Assembly: GCF_936943645.1 (NCBI RefSeq) | Contig: NZ_CAKZJO010000039.1 | Coordinates: forward strand, 17,906 to 81,905 | Reading direction: 5' to 3' | Length of the DNA stretch: 64,000 nucleotides | From: an uncultured Bradyrhizobium sp. | GTDB lineage: Bacteria; Pseudomonadota; Alphaproteobacteria; Rhizobiales; Xanthobacteraceae | Part shown: positions 1 through 8,607 of the stretch, in pieces | Position numbering within the stretch: the stretch's first letter is position 1 | Layout: every line of letters begins with the position of its first letter | Notes under the pieces: generated by a model | Databases searched by the model: none | The model's input: only the letters and a program-made list of their open reading frames with translations | Told to the model about the DNA's origin: nothing | Translations under genes and position numbers: made by a program

Positions 1-210
1 AAGGGCAAGAAGATCAACGTCGCCTATGTCTTCGACACCACGCGCGGCATCAAGCTGTTCGCTGATCAGGCCTTCTTCGCGGTCGGCAATGGCGACGTCG
101 CCCCGTTCCTGCTGAAGAAGGACGCCGAAGCCTATGCCGCCAAGATCAGCGGCAAAGTGCTCGGCTTCGATGACGCGGTGAGGGCTGCGGTCGGCGGAGG
201 CAAGACGTGA
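1..210 (+). CDS. NosL-like protein, C-terminal fragment (5' end outside window)
   Basis: The reading frame is open from base 1 to a TGA at 208-210 and gives 69 residues. The segment with DVAPFLLKKDAEAYAAKIS followed by GKVLGFDDA resembles the end of NosL-family copper chaperones, where a 'PF..k.dAeaFa..hgG.vl.FdeA' pattern closes the domain. The stop overlaps the GTG start of the ABC permease by GTGA, so it is probably co-transcribed with that transporter. A NosL-like partner for a TauC/SsuC-type transporter is unusual; a fused or variant substrate-binding protein cannot be excluded because the N-terminus is missing. The assignment rests on a short motif only. Confidence 0.6.
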   Translation, partial: KGKKINVAYVFDTTRGIKLFADQAFFAVGNGDVAPFLLKKDAEAYAAKISGKVLGFDDAVRAAVGGGKT

Positions 211-1118
211 GCAGTCCCGCCCTCGTCAGACATCCCGAGGACAGCATGCCGGCAACAGCACTTGCAGAGGCGGGCCCCGCGCCCGCCGCCGTCACCCCGC
301 CCACAGCGCCACCTTCGTTCGGCACACTCGCACTGCGCTGGTACCGGCTCAACCGGGCCGGCCTGCGCGCGACCGCGATCGGCGTGATCTCGCTGCTCGC
401 CTTCCTGATGGTCTGGCACCTGCTCACGACCTACCGCGTCGTGTTCTTCGTGCGCTTCACCAACGTGCCCTCGCCGCTGGCGGTCTATGCGAGCTTCAGC
501 AAGGCGATTCACGATCCCAAATTCCTGATGCACATCCTGCTGAGCTGCCGGCGCATCTTCATCGGTTTCTCGCTGGCAGCGATCGTCGGTGTGCCGCTCG
601 GCCTGATCATGGGCCGCTTCAAGCTGGTGCATGAGATCGTCTTCCCCGTTGCCGAGGTGCTGCGGCCGATCCCGGCGATCGCCTGGGTGCCGATGGCGAT
701 CATGCTGTGGCCGACCAACGAGCAGAGCATCGTCTTCATCACCTTCCTCGGCTCGTTCTTCCCGATCCTGGTCAACACGCTGCACGGCATGTCGCTGGTC
801 GATCCGGTGCTGGTGCGGGCGGCGCAATGTCTCGGCGCGCGCGAGCGCTCGATCTTCCGCGAGGTGTATTTCCCGGCCTCGCTGCCGCACGTCTTCACCG
901 GGCTCACCGTCGGCATGGGCGTTGCCTGGGTGTCGCTGATCGCCGCCGAGATGATCTCCGGTCAGTACGGCATCGGCTACTTCACCTGGGAGGCCTATTC
1001 GCTGGTCCAGTACGCCGACATCGCGCTCGGCATGATCGCGATTGGCGTGCTCGGGCTCGGATCGAGCGTCCTGATCAGGGGCGCGGGACGTTTGGTGATG
1101 CCGTGGAGCGCAAAATGA
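207..1118 (+). CDS. ABC transporter permease, NitT/TauT (SsuC/TauC) type
   Basis: This is a 303-residue inner-membrane permease with about six hydrophobic segments after a 55-residue hydrophilic N-terminus. The cytoplasmic EAA loop that contacts the ATPase is visible at about residues 206-234 (AAQCLGARERSIFREVYFP). This layout is typical of BPD_transp_1 permeases for taurine, alkanesulfonate, nitrate or pyrimidine precursors. The GTG start at 207 overlaps the upstream stop; an in-frame ATG at 246 is an alternative that would remove part of the tail. The stop overlaps the ATG of the ATPase gene (ATGA), indicating translational coupling. The substrate cannot be read from the sequence. Confidence 0.93.
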   Translation: MSSPALVRHPEDSMPATALAEAGPAPAAVTPPTAPPSFGTLALRWYRLNRAGLRATAIGVISLLAFLMVWHLLTTYRVVFFVRFTNVPSPLAVYASFSKAIHDPKFLMHILLSCRRIFIGFSLAAIVGVPLGLIMGRFKLVHEIVFPVAEVLRPIPAIAWVPMAIMLWPTNEQSIVFITFLGSFFPILVNTLHGMSLVDPVLVRAAQCLGARERSIFREVYFPASLPHVFTGLTVGMGVAWVSLIAAEMISGQYGIGYFTWEAYSLVQYADIALGMIAIGVLGLGSSVLIRGAGRLVMPWSAK

Positions 1119-1987
1119 GCGAGGTTTCGGTCAACACGCCGAAAGGCCATATCGAAGTCAAGAACTTCTCCCTCGCCTACGAGACCATCGAGGGCGCGGT
1201 GCAGGCCGTCACCGACACGCAGATCCATGTGAAGCCCGGCGAGTTCGTCTCGATCGTCGGCCCGTCCGGCTGCGGGAAGTCGACGCTGCTCAACGCCGTC
1301 GCCGGCTTCCTCAAGCCGACGACCGGCATCGTCACGGTCGACGGCGAACGCGTGAGCGGCCCCAGCGCCGAGCGCGGCATGGTATTCCAGCAATATTCGC
1401 TGTTCCCCTGGAAGACAGTGCGGGAGAACGTCGAGTTCGGTCTGAAGATGCGCGGCATGCCGCGCTCCCAGCGCGAGCGTGCTGCGCGCACGCTGCTCGG
1501 GCTCGCGGGTCTCGAGGCCTTCGAGAAGCACTATCCGGAAAAGCTCTCCGGCGGCATGAAGCAGCGCGTCGGCATCGTCCGCGCGCTGGCGACGGGACCG
1601 AAGGTACTGCTGCTGGACGAGCCGTTCGGCGCACTGGACGCACAGACGCGCGTCATCATGCAGCAGATCCTCACCAACATGTGGCAGCGGCTGAAGATCT
1701 CGGTGCTGTTCGTCACCCATGACATTGATGAAGCGATCTTCCTGTCCGACCGCGTCTATTGCATGACCGCGCGTCCCGGCTCGATCAAGGCGGAAATCCC
1801 GATTCCGCTGGAGCGGCCGCGGCAGCAATCGATGATGATGTCGTCGGAATTTCTGGCACTTCGCCGCGGGCTGATGTCCCTGATCCGCGAGGAAAGCCTC
1901 AAGGCGATGGGCGGCGAGATCAACGACATGGGCATGCAGGGGCTCAACATCGAGCTGCACGGCCATTCGCTGGCGGATGTGATTTGA
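1115..1987 (+). CDS. ABC transporter ATP-binding protein, NitT/TauT (SsuB/TauB) type
   Basis: The protein has 290 residues. Walker A GPSGCGKST is at about residue 49, the signature LSGGMKQR at about 144, Walker B VLLLDEP at about 165 and the switch histidine (VTHD) at about 200. It energises the permease encoded just upstream, whose stop overlaps this start by four bases. About 45 residues follow the core ATPase domain, ending in a poorly conserved tail (MGMQGLNIELHGHS). The start ATG at 1115 is chosen because the open frame upstream of it runs antisense-like through the permease gene. Confidence 0.95.
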   Translation: MSEVSVNTPKGHIEVKNFSLAYETIEGAVQAVTDTQIHVKPGEFVSIVGPSGCGKSTLLNAVAGFLKPTTGIVTVDGERVSGPSAERGMVFQQYSLFPWKTVRENVEFGLKMRGMPRSQRERAARTLLGLAGLEAFEKHYPEKLSGGMKQRVGIVRALATGPKVLLLDEPFGALDAQTRVIMQQILTNMWQRLKISVLFVTHDIDEAIFLSDRVYCMTARPGSIKAEIPIPLERPRQQSMMMSSEFLALRRGLMSLIREESLKAMGGEINDMGMQGLNIELHGHSLADVI

Positions 1988-2020
1988 TTTAGCCGATACG
2001 CTCGCGTCGATGACGGTCTC

Positions 2021-2110
2021 GTAGGGTGGGCAAAGGCGCCCTTGCGCCGTGCCCACCACGTCTCTCGATCGCGAAAAATGCGTGGGCACGCTTCGCTTTG
2101 CCCACCCTAC
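2021..2110. repeat. Palindromic intergenic repeat (GTAGGGTGGGCAAAG family)
   Basis: The outer arms are GTAGGGTGGGCAAAG at 2021-2035 and CTTTGCCCACCCTAC at 2096-2110, an exact 15-bp inverted repeat. An inner pair, GTGCCCAC near 2049 and GTGGGCAC near 2082, makes a nested hairpin. It lies between the ABC ATPase gene and the convergent yeiH-like gene. It has the look of a mobile REP-like repeat of Bradyrhizobium-type genomes and may also act as a bidirectional terminator. Confidence 0.8.
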
Positions 2111-2125
2111 GGCAGCCTTACCTGA

Positions 2126-3184
2126 TCACTTGAACCAGTGCACCAGCGCAATGCTGATGCCGAGCAGCAGCATCAGCGACAACGTCACCGCAGCCGTCAC
2201 CCGGCCGCCGACATTGGCGAGCACGCGCACGTCGACGCCGAGACCGAGCGCGGCCATCGACACCACCGTCAGAAAGCCGGTGATCTTCGTGATCGGCGCC
2301 ACCACCGTGCTCGGGACGATCTCCAGCGAGCGCAGCGTCGCGAGCGCGAGGAAGCCAAGGATGAACCAGGGGACCAGGCGGAAGAAGCCGACATTGGTCT
2401 TCTTGGCATCGCTCTGCCAGCGCGAGGCGATCAGCGACAGGCCGACAACGACCGGTCCCAGCATCAAAACGCGCATCAGCTTCACCAGCGTGCCGATCTG
2501 CGTCGAAACCAAGCCAGCCGGCACCGTCGCCGCCAGCACCTGCGGCACCGCATAGACCGTCAACCCTGCGAGAATGCCGTATTGCGTGGCGGACAGTTGC
2601 AGCAGCGGGATCAGCAGCGGCAGGCCGAGCACCATCATCACGCCGAGGATGGCGGTAAACGAGATAGAGGATGCGATCTCGTCATTGTTGGCGCCGATGA
2701 TGGGCGCCACCGCCGCAATCGCGGAATTGCCGCAGATCGAGTTGCCGCAGGCGATCAGAATGGACAGCCGCGTCGACAGGCCGAGCAGCCGGCTGAGACC
2801 GAAGGAGACGCAAAGCGCGATCACGACGACGGCGGCGATCGAGGCCAGGAGCGCGATCCCGGAGGCGGCGATGGCGGCGAAGCTGATCGAGGCCCCCAGC
2901 AGCATGACGGCGACTTCGAGCAGCTGCTTGGCGCTGAAGGCGATGCCGGCCTGCCAGCGCGGAGCCGGTTTCCAGAAGCTGCGGAGCGCCATGCCGAGCA
3001 GGATCGCCATCACCAGCGCCTCGACATAGGGGTGCTCGAAGACCCCCAGTTCCAGGTGCTCCAGCAAGGCCGACACGCCGGCCACGGCGATACAGAGGAG
3101 AATGCCGGGAATCAGCGCGACGACGCGGCTAACGGCGGTGGTCGGCTTGGCGTCGGCCGGGGTGGATGCTTGATTCTGCGACAC
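2126..3184 (-). CDS. YeiH-family putative sulfate exporter
   Basis: This is a 352-residue, very hydrophobic protein with about ten membrane segments. It belongs to the YeiH/Cons_hypoth698 family, named 'putative sulfate exporter' from limited experimental data. Family-like signatures are CGNSICGNSAIAAVAPIIGA at about residues 145-165 and VGLSLIASRWQ further on. The first 20 residues are hydrophilic, then membrane segment one begins (VVALIPGILLCIAVAGVSAL). It is transcribed alone towards the repeat at 2021-2110. No neighbouring sulfur gene supports the substrate, so the transported anion remains open. Confidence 0.88.
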   Translation of the reverse strand: MSQNQASTPADAKPTTAVSRVVALIPGILLCIAVAGVSALLEHLELGVFEHPYVEALVMAILLGMALRSFWKPAPRWQAGIAFSAKQLLEVAVMLLGASISFAAIAASGIALLASIAAVVVIALCVSFGLSRLLGLSTRLSILIACGNSICGNSAIAAVAPIIGANNDEIASSISFTAILGVMMVLGLPLLIPLLQLSATQYGILAGLTVYAVPQVLAATVPAGLVSTQIGTLVKLMRVLMLGPVVVGLSLIASRWQSDAKKTNVGFFRLVPWFILGFLALATLRSLEIVPSTVVAPITKITGFLTVVSMAALGLGVDVRVLANVGGRVTAAVTLSLMLLLGISIALVHWFK

Positions 3185-3315
3185 AAATCTCTCCCAGAGG
3201 AGAAATATTTATACGCAGCGTCGGCTCGATGGGGAATAAGTTTTCGGCATATCAGGGCCGAGCGAAGTTCTGTCCTCAGCCCGGAATAATCGGGGGTCAG
3301 AAGATCGGGCCGGCC

Positions 3316-3534
3316 TTAGAAGATCAGGCTCTTGGCGAGCGAAGCAACCCGGCTGAAGCCGTCATAGATGCCCGGCTCGAAGAAGGCCGCACGCGCCAGC
3401 ACGATGCCAGCGACCAGCGACCAGAAAACCGTGGTGCCGGCCCGCAGCAGGAGCTTTGAAGCGCGCGATTTTGGCTGGGCGTCCGTTGCGGACACCAGCT
3501 GCTCGCCGAAGGGCTCAAATCCAGTGCGTTCCAT
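3316..3534 (-). CDS. Small single-pass membrane protein, unknown function
   Basis: The product has 72 residues, beginning MERTGFEPFGEQ. A positively charged stretch (PKSRASKLLLR) precedes one hydrophobic segment (TVFWSLVAGIVLARAAFF) at about residues 37-54, and a short tail follows. I chose the ATG at 3534; the frame stays open upstream but only to an ATT codon. No clear ribosome binding site is visible. It lies between yeiH and the liv transporter genes on the same strand. Function is unknown. Confidence 0.6.
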   Translation of the reverse strand: MERTGFEPFGEQLVSATDAQPKSRASKLLLRAGTTVFWSLVAGIVLARAAFFEPGIYDGFSRVASLAKSLIF

Positions 3535-3700
3535 GACCGTAGCCAATCCATCAAATTCTGATGGGAATGTCGTCGTTTCCCGCCGAAACGGCAATGGAAG
3601 CGATTGGCGTTTTTACCCCAACGAGGGGAAACTCCTTCCGCGGGACGATGTCGAGACAATAGTTTTCTTCTTCCGGGCTACTGAGGCACCGGCGTCCGGC

Positions 3701-4410
<710 letters not shown>

Positions 4411-4414
<4 letters not shown>

Positions 4415-5166
4415 GCGGCGGCTCCCGCATGTTCGGTGCCGAGATAGGCGTCGATCACGGCGCTGTTGTTGCGGATCTCGGCGGGCGTACCGGTGGCGAG
4501 GATGCGGCCGTAGCACAGCACGATGATCTCAGGCGCGATTTTGAACACGATGTCCATGTCATGCTCGATGAAGACGACGGTGATCTTCTGGGTCTCCCAA
4601 AGCTCGCGCACCTTGTCGATCATGCGCCAGCGTTCTTCCGGCCCCATGCCGGCGGTCGGCTCGTCCAGCAACAGCACCTTCGGTTCGAGCACCAGCGCCA
4701 GCGCGATGTCCAGGAGCTTCTGGTCGCCGTGCGACAGCGTTGCGGCCGTGCGATGGCGCTTGCCGGCGAGGCCAAGCAGCTCCATCACGTGCTCGGCGCG
4801 GTCGCGCGTCTCGGGCAAGGGAAAGCGCTTGTGCAGCACTGCGGATGAACGCTGATCGGCGCTGACGGCGGCCAGCATGGTCTCCTGCACCGTCAGCGAC
4901 TTGAAGATGCTCGCAACCTGGAAGGCGCGGCCGATGCCGTGGCGCACGATCTCCGGCGGCGAGCGCCCGGCGAGATCGACACCGTCGAGCAGCACCTGCC
5001 CGCTGTCTGGCTTGAGCGCACCGGTGATCAGATTGAAGAACGTGCTCTTGCCCGCGCCGTTCGGGCCGATCACGGCCGTCAGCGAGCCGTCGGGGAAGTC
5101 CAGCGTGACGTCATTGGTCGCCTTCACGCCGCCAAAGGACTTTGCGAGATTGCGGATCTCCAGCAT
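4411..5166 (-). CDS. livG: Branched-chain-type ABC transporter ATP-binding protein LivG
   Basis: The protein has 251 residues with Walker A GPNGAGKST, the variant signature LSHGDQKLLDIAL and Walker B VLLLDEPTAGMGP, typical of LivG. The C-terminal LivG-type region (ILATGTPAEIRNNSAVIDAYLG) is present. The start at 5166 (MLEIRNLAKSF) sits two bases past the livM stop; the open frame reaches a little further upstream but into livM. It is translated next to LivF and works with LivHM at the inner membrane. Confidence 0.95.
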
Positions 5167-5168
5167 GG

Positions 5169-6188
5169 CTAGCGCCCCTCGCCGGTCTTGCGCCGTCGCG
5201 CGAACCATTCGGCCACGAAGTCCAGCAGGCCTTTGCGCAGGCCCAGCGCGAAGAACAGGATAACCACGCCGAGCACGATGCCATGATACTCAGTGAACCG
5301 CGTCACTGTGTCGTTGAGGAGCAGCAGCAGCACGGTGCCGACCATCGGCCCGAGGAAGGTCGAGACGCCGCCGAGCATGTTGATGAAGATGGCTTCGCCC
5401 GAGATCGTCCAATAGGCGAACTCCGGATAGGCGCCGGAGACGAACAGCGCCATCACCATGCCGCCCATCGCCGCGAACAGCGCCGCCAGCACGAACACGG
5501 TGAGCTTGGCGCGCCAGACGTCGATGCCGAGGAAGCTCGCGCGCGCGGCATTGTCGCGGATCATGCGCAGCGTGTAGCCGAACGGCGATTGCGCGATCTG
5601 GCGCATCGCGAGCAGGCCGAGGATCAGCAGCGCGCAGCTGGCGACGTAAAGATGGATGTGGTTGGCAAGGTTGATGCCGAGAAACGTGGGCCTGGGGATG
5701 CCGCCACGCAGGCCCTGGTCGCCGCCGGTGAAGGAGGCCCAGGATAGAATGGTCGAATGGATCAGCATCTGGAAGGCGAGCGTGACGAAGGCGAAATAGA
5801 TCTCCTTCAGCCGCACGCAGATCGCGCCGATGATCGCGGCAATCACGGCGGTGATCGCGAGCGTCGCGACGAAGGCGACTGGAATCGGCACGCCCAGCTT
5901 CTGCATGATCAGACCGAAACCATAGGCGCCGAGGCCGAAAAACATGCCATGGCCGAACGAGGTCAGGCCGGTGTAGCCGACCAACAGATTCAGCGAAGTC
6001 GCGAACAGGCCGTAGGCCGAGCAGCGGATGACGAAATCGAGCAGCGCCTTGCTACCCGTGAACAGCGGCAGGCTCGCCAGCACGGCGAACGCAATGACCG
6101 CGATCAGGACGTCGCGATAGCGCTGCAGCGCCGCGCCGCTGCTCACCGGCACCAGCGCCCGCGCGCGGCCGGCTTCGAGCTCGGTCAT
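5169..6188 (-). CDS. livM: Branched-chain-type ABC transporter permease LivM
   Basis: This is a 339-residue permease with about ten hydrophobic segments and the LivM hallmark NLLVGYTGLTSFGHGMFFGLGAYG near residue 70. The EAA-like cytoplasmic segment SPFGYTLRMIRDNAARASFLGID lies near residues 200-225. It forms the membrane channel with LivH. It overlaps the livH stop by four bases and is followed at two bases by livG, so the whole set is one operon. Confidence 0.95.
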   Translation of the reverse strand: MTELEAGRARALVPVSSGAALQRYRDVLIAVIAFAVLASLPLFTGSKALLDFVIRCSAYGLFATSLNLLVGYTGLTSFGHGMFFGLGAYGFGLIMQKLGVPIPVAFVATLAITAVIAAIIGAICVRLKEIYFAFVTLAFQMLIHSTILSWASFTGGDQGLRGGIPRPTFLGINLANHIHLYVASCALLILGLLAMRQIAQSPFGYTLRMIRDNAARASFLGIDVWRAKLTVFVLAALFAAMGGMVMALFVSGAYPEFAYWTISGEAIFINMLGGVSTFLGPMVGTVLLLLLNDTVTRFTEYHGIVLGVVILFFALGLRKGLLDFVAEWFARRRKTGEGR

Positions 6189-7087
6189 GCCGCCTCCTTG
6201 CCGAACAGGCCGGTGGGCTTGGAGACCAGCACGATCACCATGAACAAATACATCAAGCCTTCCGTGAACAGGGGAAAGCCGAGCGAGCCGAACGAGCGGA
6301 TCAAGCCGAGCAGCAGCGCGCCGATCAGCGCGCCCAGGATCGAGCCCATGCCGCCGATCACGGTGACGATGAAGGACTCGATCAGCACCGAAAATCCCAT
6401 ACCCGGCGTCAGCGAGCGCACCGGTGCCGCCAGCGCCCCGGCAAGCCCCGCCAGCATGCCGCCGAGCGCGAACACGCCGCCATAGATCAGGCCGGTGTTG
6501 ATGCCGAGCGCCGACACCATGCCGGGATTATGCGCGGCGGCGCGGATCACCTTGCCGATGCGCGTGCGCGACAGGCCAGCACCGAGCACGATGGCCGCGA
6601 CGAGCGCGACACCAATCAGCAACAGATAATAAGGCGGCACCACGCCGCCGGCGATGAACAGCGGCATCACCTGGAACGCGGACGGCATCCCCATCGACTT
6701 GAATTCCGGCCCCCAGATGATGCGCACCACATCGTCGAAGATCAGCACGAAGGCATAGCAGACGAGCAGCTGCATCAAGACATCCGCGCCATAGACGCGG
6801 CTCATGAAGACACGTTCGAAGATCAGGCCGAGGATGGCGGTGCCAGCCGCCCCCGCCAGCATCGCCAACGCAAAGCTGCCGGTGAGCTGATAGGCCGCCA
6901 TCGCGAAATAGGCGCCGAACATGTAGAAGGCGCCGTGGCTGAAATTGACCACCTTGAGCACGCCGAAGATCAGGGTCAGCCCGACCGCGACCAGAAACAG
7001 CAGCATGCCGATGATGAGGCCGCTGGTGGTCTGCGTCACCAGGCAGGCGGAGCTGGAGAGGCAGCCGGCAAGCGCATCGAGATCCAC
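6185..7087 (-). CDS. livH: Branched-chain-type ABC transporter permease LivH
   Basis: The permease has 300 residues with about eight membrane segments. The LivH signature is GVLKVVNFSHGAFYMFGAY near residues 42-60, and a second conserved stretch is ESFIVTVIGGMGSILGALIG near 240-260. The N-terminus (MDLDALAGCLSSSACLVTQ) is short and cysteine-containing. It lies 88 bases downstream of the binding-protein gene; that gap contains a strong hairpin, so expression of the membrane subunits may be lower than that of the binding protein. Confidence 0.95.
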   Translation of the reverse strand: MDLDALAGCLSSSACLVTQTTSGLIIGMLLFLVAVGLTLIFGVLKVVNFSHGAFYMFGAYFAMAAYQLTGSFALAMLAGAAGTAILGLIFERVFMSRVYGADVLMQLLVCYAFVLIFDDVVRIIWGPEFKSMGMPSAFQVMPLFIAGGVVPPYYLLLIGVALVAAIVLGAGLSRTRIGKVIRAAAHNPGMVSALGINTGLIYGGVFALGGMLAGLAGALAAPVRSLTPGMGFSVLIESFIVTVIGGMGSILGALIGALLLGLIRSFGSLGFPLFTEGLMYLFMVIVLVSKPTGLFGKEAA

Positions 7088-7140
7088 GGGAGCACTTTCA
7101 TTGTCGCGCGCCAGAGATGGCGGAGGGCCAAACGAAAACG

Positions 7141-7164
7141 GTGGAGACGGTCACCCGTCTCCAC
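7141..7164 (-). terminator. Hairpin between binding-protein gene and livH (attenuator or partial terminator)
   Basis: A perfect 10-bp stem, GTGGAGACGG / CCGTCTCCAC, has a 4-base loop. On the minus strand it is followed directly by CGTTTTCGTTT. It lies 12 bases after the stop of the binding-protein gene and 54 bases before livH, the usual position for a structure that raises the ratio of binding protein to permease by partial termination or mRNA protection. Confidence 0.6.
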
Positions 7165-7175
7165 CGCGCATTAAC

Positions 7176-8435
7176 TCAGGTGTAGCCCTTGCTCTTCTTC
7201 CACTCGGCCTCGAGCTCGAAGATCGTCTTCCAATCGCCGGCCTTGACCTCGGGCACATAAGGCTCCTGCGGGATCGTGGTGCCCCAGCCGATGGCGTAGC
7301 CGACCAGCGTGTGGTCATCGCCGCGCATCGTCACGGTACCGTCGGCGCCGAACGGGCATTTGATGGTGAGGCCCTTCAGGACTTCCGCGAGCTTCTTGCC
7401 GTCGGCCGAGTTCGCCTTTTTGGCGGCTTCGGCGAGGAACATCACCGCGGTCGCGTTCTGCCACGACCAGTTGGTCGGATATTCGTTGTACTTGGCCTTG
7501 TAGGCATCGCCCCAGGCAGCGTTCTCCGGCGTGGTCGGGAAGGTCTTGATGTAGCGATTGCCGGAGTGGATGCCCTTGGGCAGGTTCTTCACCACGGTGA
7601 GCGCGGTGTAGTCGGCCATGTTGACCGCAAACACCTCCATCTGGCCGAACATCGCGTAGATGTTGGCCTGGTCGATGTAGGAGGTGAGATCGCCGCCCCA
7701 CAGGCAGGAATACAGCGCCTGCGGCTTGGCCTGCAAAATTTTCGTCACCACCTCGGTGTAATCGGGTTGGAACAGCTTTGGCCAGGACTCGCTGATGATC
7801 TCGACATCGGGCGCGAAGCGCTTCAGATACAGCGTGAACTCGCCGGTGGTGTCGCGGCCATAGGCGTAGTCGGGCGAGCACGTTGCCCATTTCTTCAGGC
7901 CCTTGGCCTTGGAGATGGCAGCGGCGTAGCTGCCGCCGACGATGGAATCGTGGATGCCCTGGCGCACGCAGCGGAACGCGTTGGGAATGTGCTGCTTCGG
8001 ATCGGCGGTGAGCGAGGAGGCTTCCGAGCAGGTGTGGATGCAGAGCACGCCGAGGTCACGTGCGACCTCATGCACCGCGAACGATCCGGAGGACGCTTCG
8101 CCGTCGAGCAGCAGTTCACAGCCGTCAGTGTTGACGAGCTCGCGCGCGACGCGGGCTGCTTCCTGCGGCTGGCCCTTGGAGTCGCGGACCACCATCTCGA
8201 TCTGACGCCCGGCGAGGCCACCCGCGGCGTTGACCTTCTCCACCTCGAGCATCACGGCATTGCGCGAGGACGTGCCGAGCTGCGCGACGCGGCCCGAGAG
8301 GATGGTCGGCATTCCGATTTTGATCGTCTTGGCTTGAGCACGCGCCACCCACGGCGCGGCAAACGTCATCGCACCGGCGCCCATCAGCGCCAGTGTTGAA
8401 CGGCGGCTGATGCCCGGCGTGCGGGTTCTCGTCAT
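7176..8435 (-). CDS. ABC transporter substrate-binding protein (LivK-like), Tat-exported
   Basis: The protein has 419 residues with a twin-arginine signal: SRRSTLAL at residues 10-17, a hydrophobic stretch and an AxA cleavage site (ARAQA) near residue 34. The mature part begins KTIKIGMPTILSGRVAQLG, the Peripla_BP_6 start. It captures the substrate in the periplasm for LivHMGF. Divergence from the acyl-CoA synthetase operon across 172 bases suggests shared control. Tat export of a Liv-type binding protein is seen in this group. Substrate unknown; amide, urea or aromatic-acid binders are all possible. Confidence 0.93.
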   Translation of the reverse strand: MTRTRTPGISRRSTLALMGAGAMTFAAPWVARAQAKTIKIGMPTILSGRVAQLGTSSRNAVMLEVEKVNAAGGLAGRQIEMVVRDSKGQPQEAARVARELVNTDGCELLLDGEASSGSFAVHEVARDLGVLCIHTCSEASSLTADPKQHIPNAFRCVRQGIHDSIVGGSYAAAISKAKGLKKWATCSPDYAYGRDTTGEFTLYLKRFAPDVEIISESWPKLFQPDYTEVVTKILQAKPQALYSCLWGGDLTSYIDQANIYAMFGQMEVFAVNMADYTALTVVKNLPKGIHSGNRYIKTFPTTPENAAWGDAYKAKYNEYPTNWSWQNATAVMFLAEAAKKANSADGKKLAEVLKGLTIKCPFGADGTVTMRGDDHTLVGYAIGWGTTIPQEPYVPEVKAGDWKTIFELEAEWKKSKGYT

Positions 8436-8541
8436 TTTCCCCTCCCTCTTTCGGGTCGGCGTTTCCTGGTCCCTTGCTGGAGATCGTCTCGTCTCCGTGT
8501 TCCCAAGGATTTCAGAGGTAGGGGGGTGACGTCAAGCCAAA

Positions 8542-8566
8542 GATGAATTACGAGTCAGAATTCATC
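8542..8566. promoter_or_regulatory. Candidate operator (palindrome GATGAATT-N9-AATTCATC)
   Basis: Exact 8-bp inverted arms at 8542-8549 and 8559-8566 lie in the divergent promoter region between the binding-protein gene (start 8435) and the acyl-CoA synthetase gene (start 8608). A dimeric regulator is expected, and the TetR gene two positions downstream is the obvious candidate. The site is 42 bases upstream of the synthetase start, so it would block or overlap its promoter. Confidence 0.55.
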
Positions 8567-8607
8567 GAGGAGGAAACGAGGCCGGCAACCGGCCCAAAAC
8601 AAGCGCA

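Noticed and set aside
6945..8399. A 484-codon open frame on the plus strand
   Set aside because: Antisense to the Tat-exported binding protein; composition shows a shadow frame.
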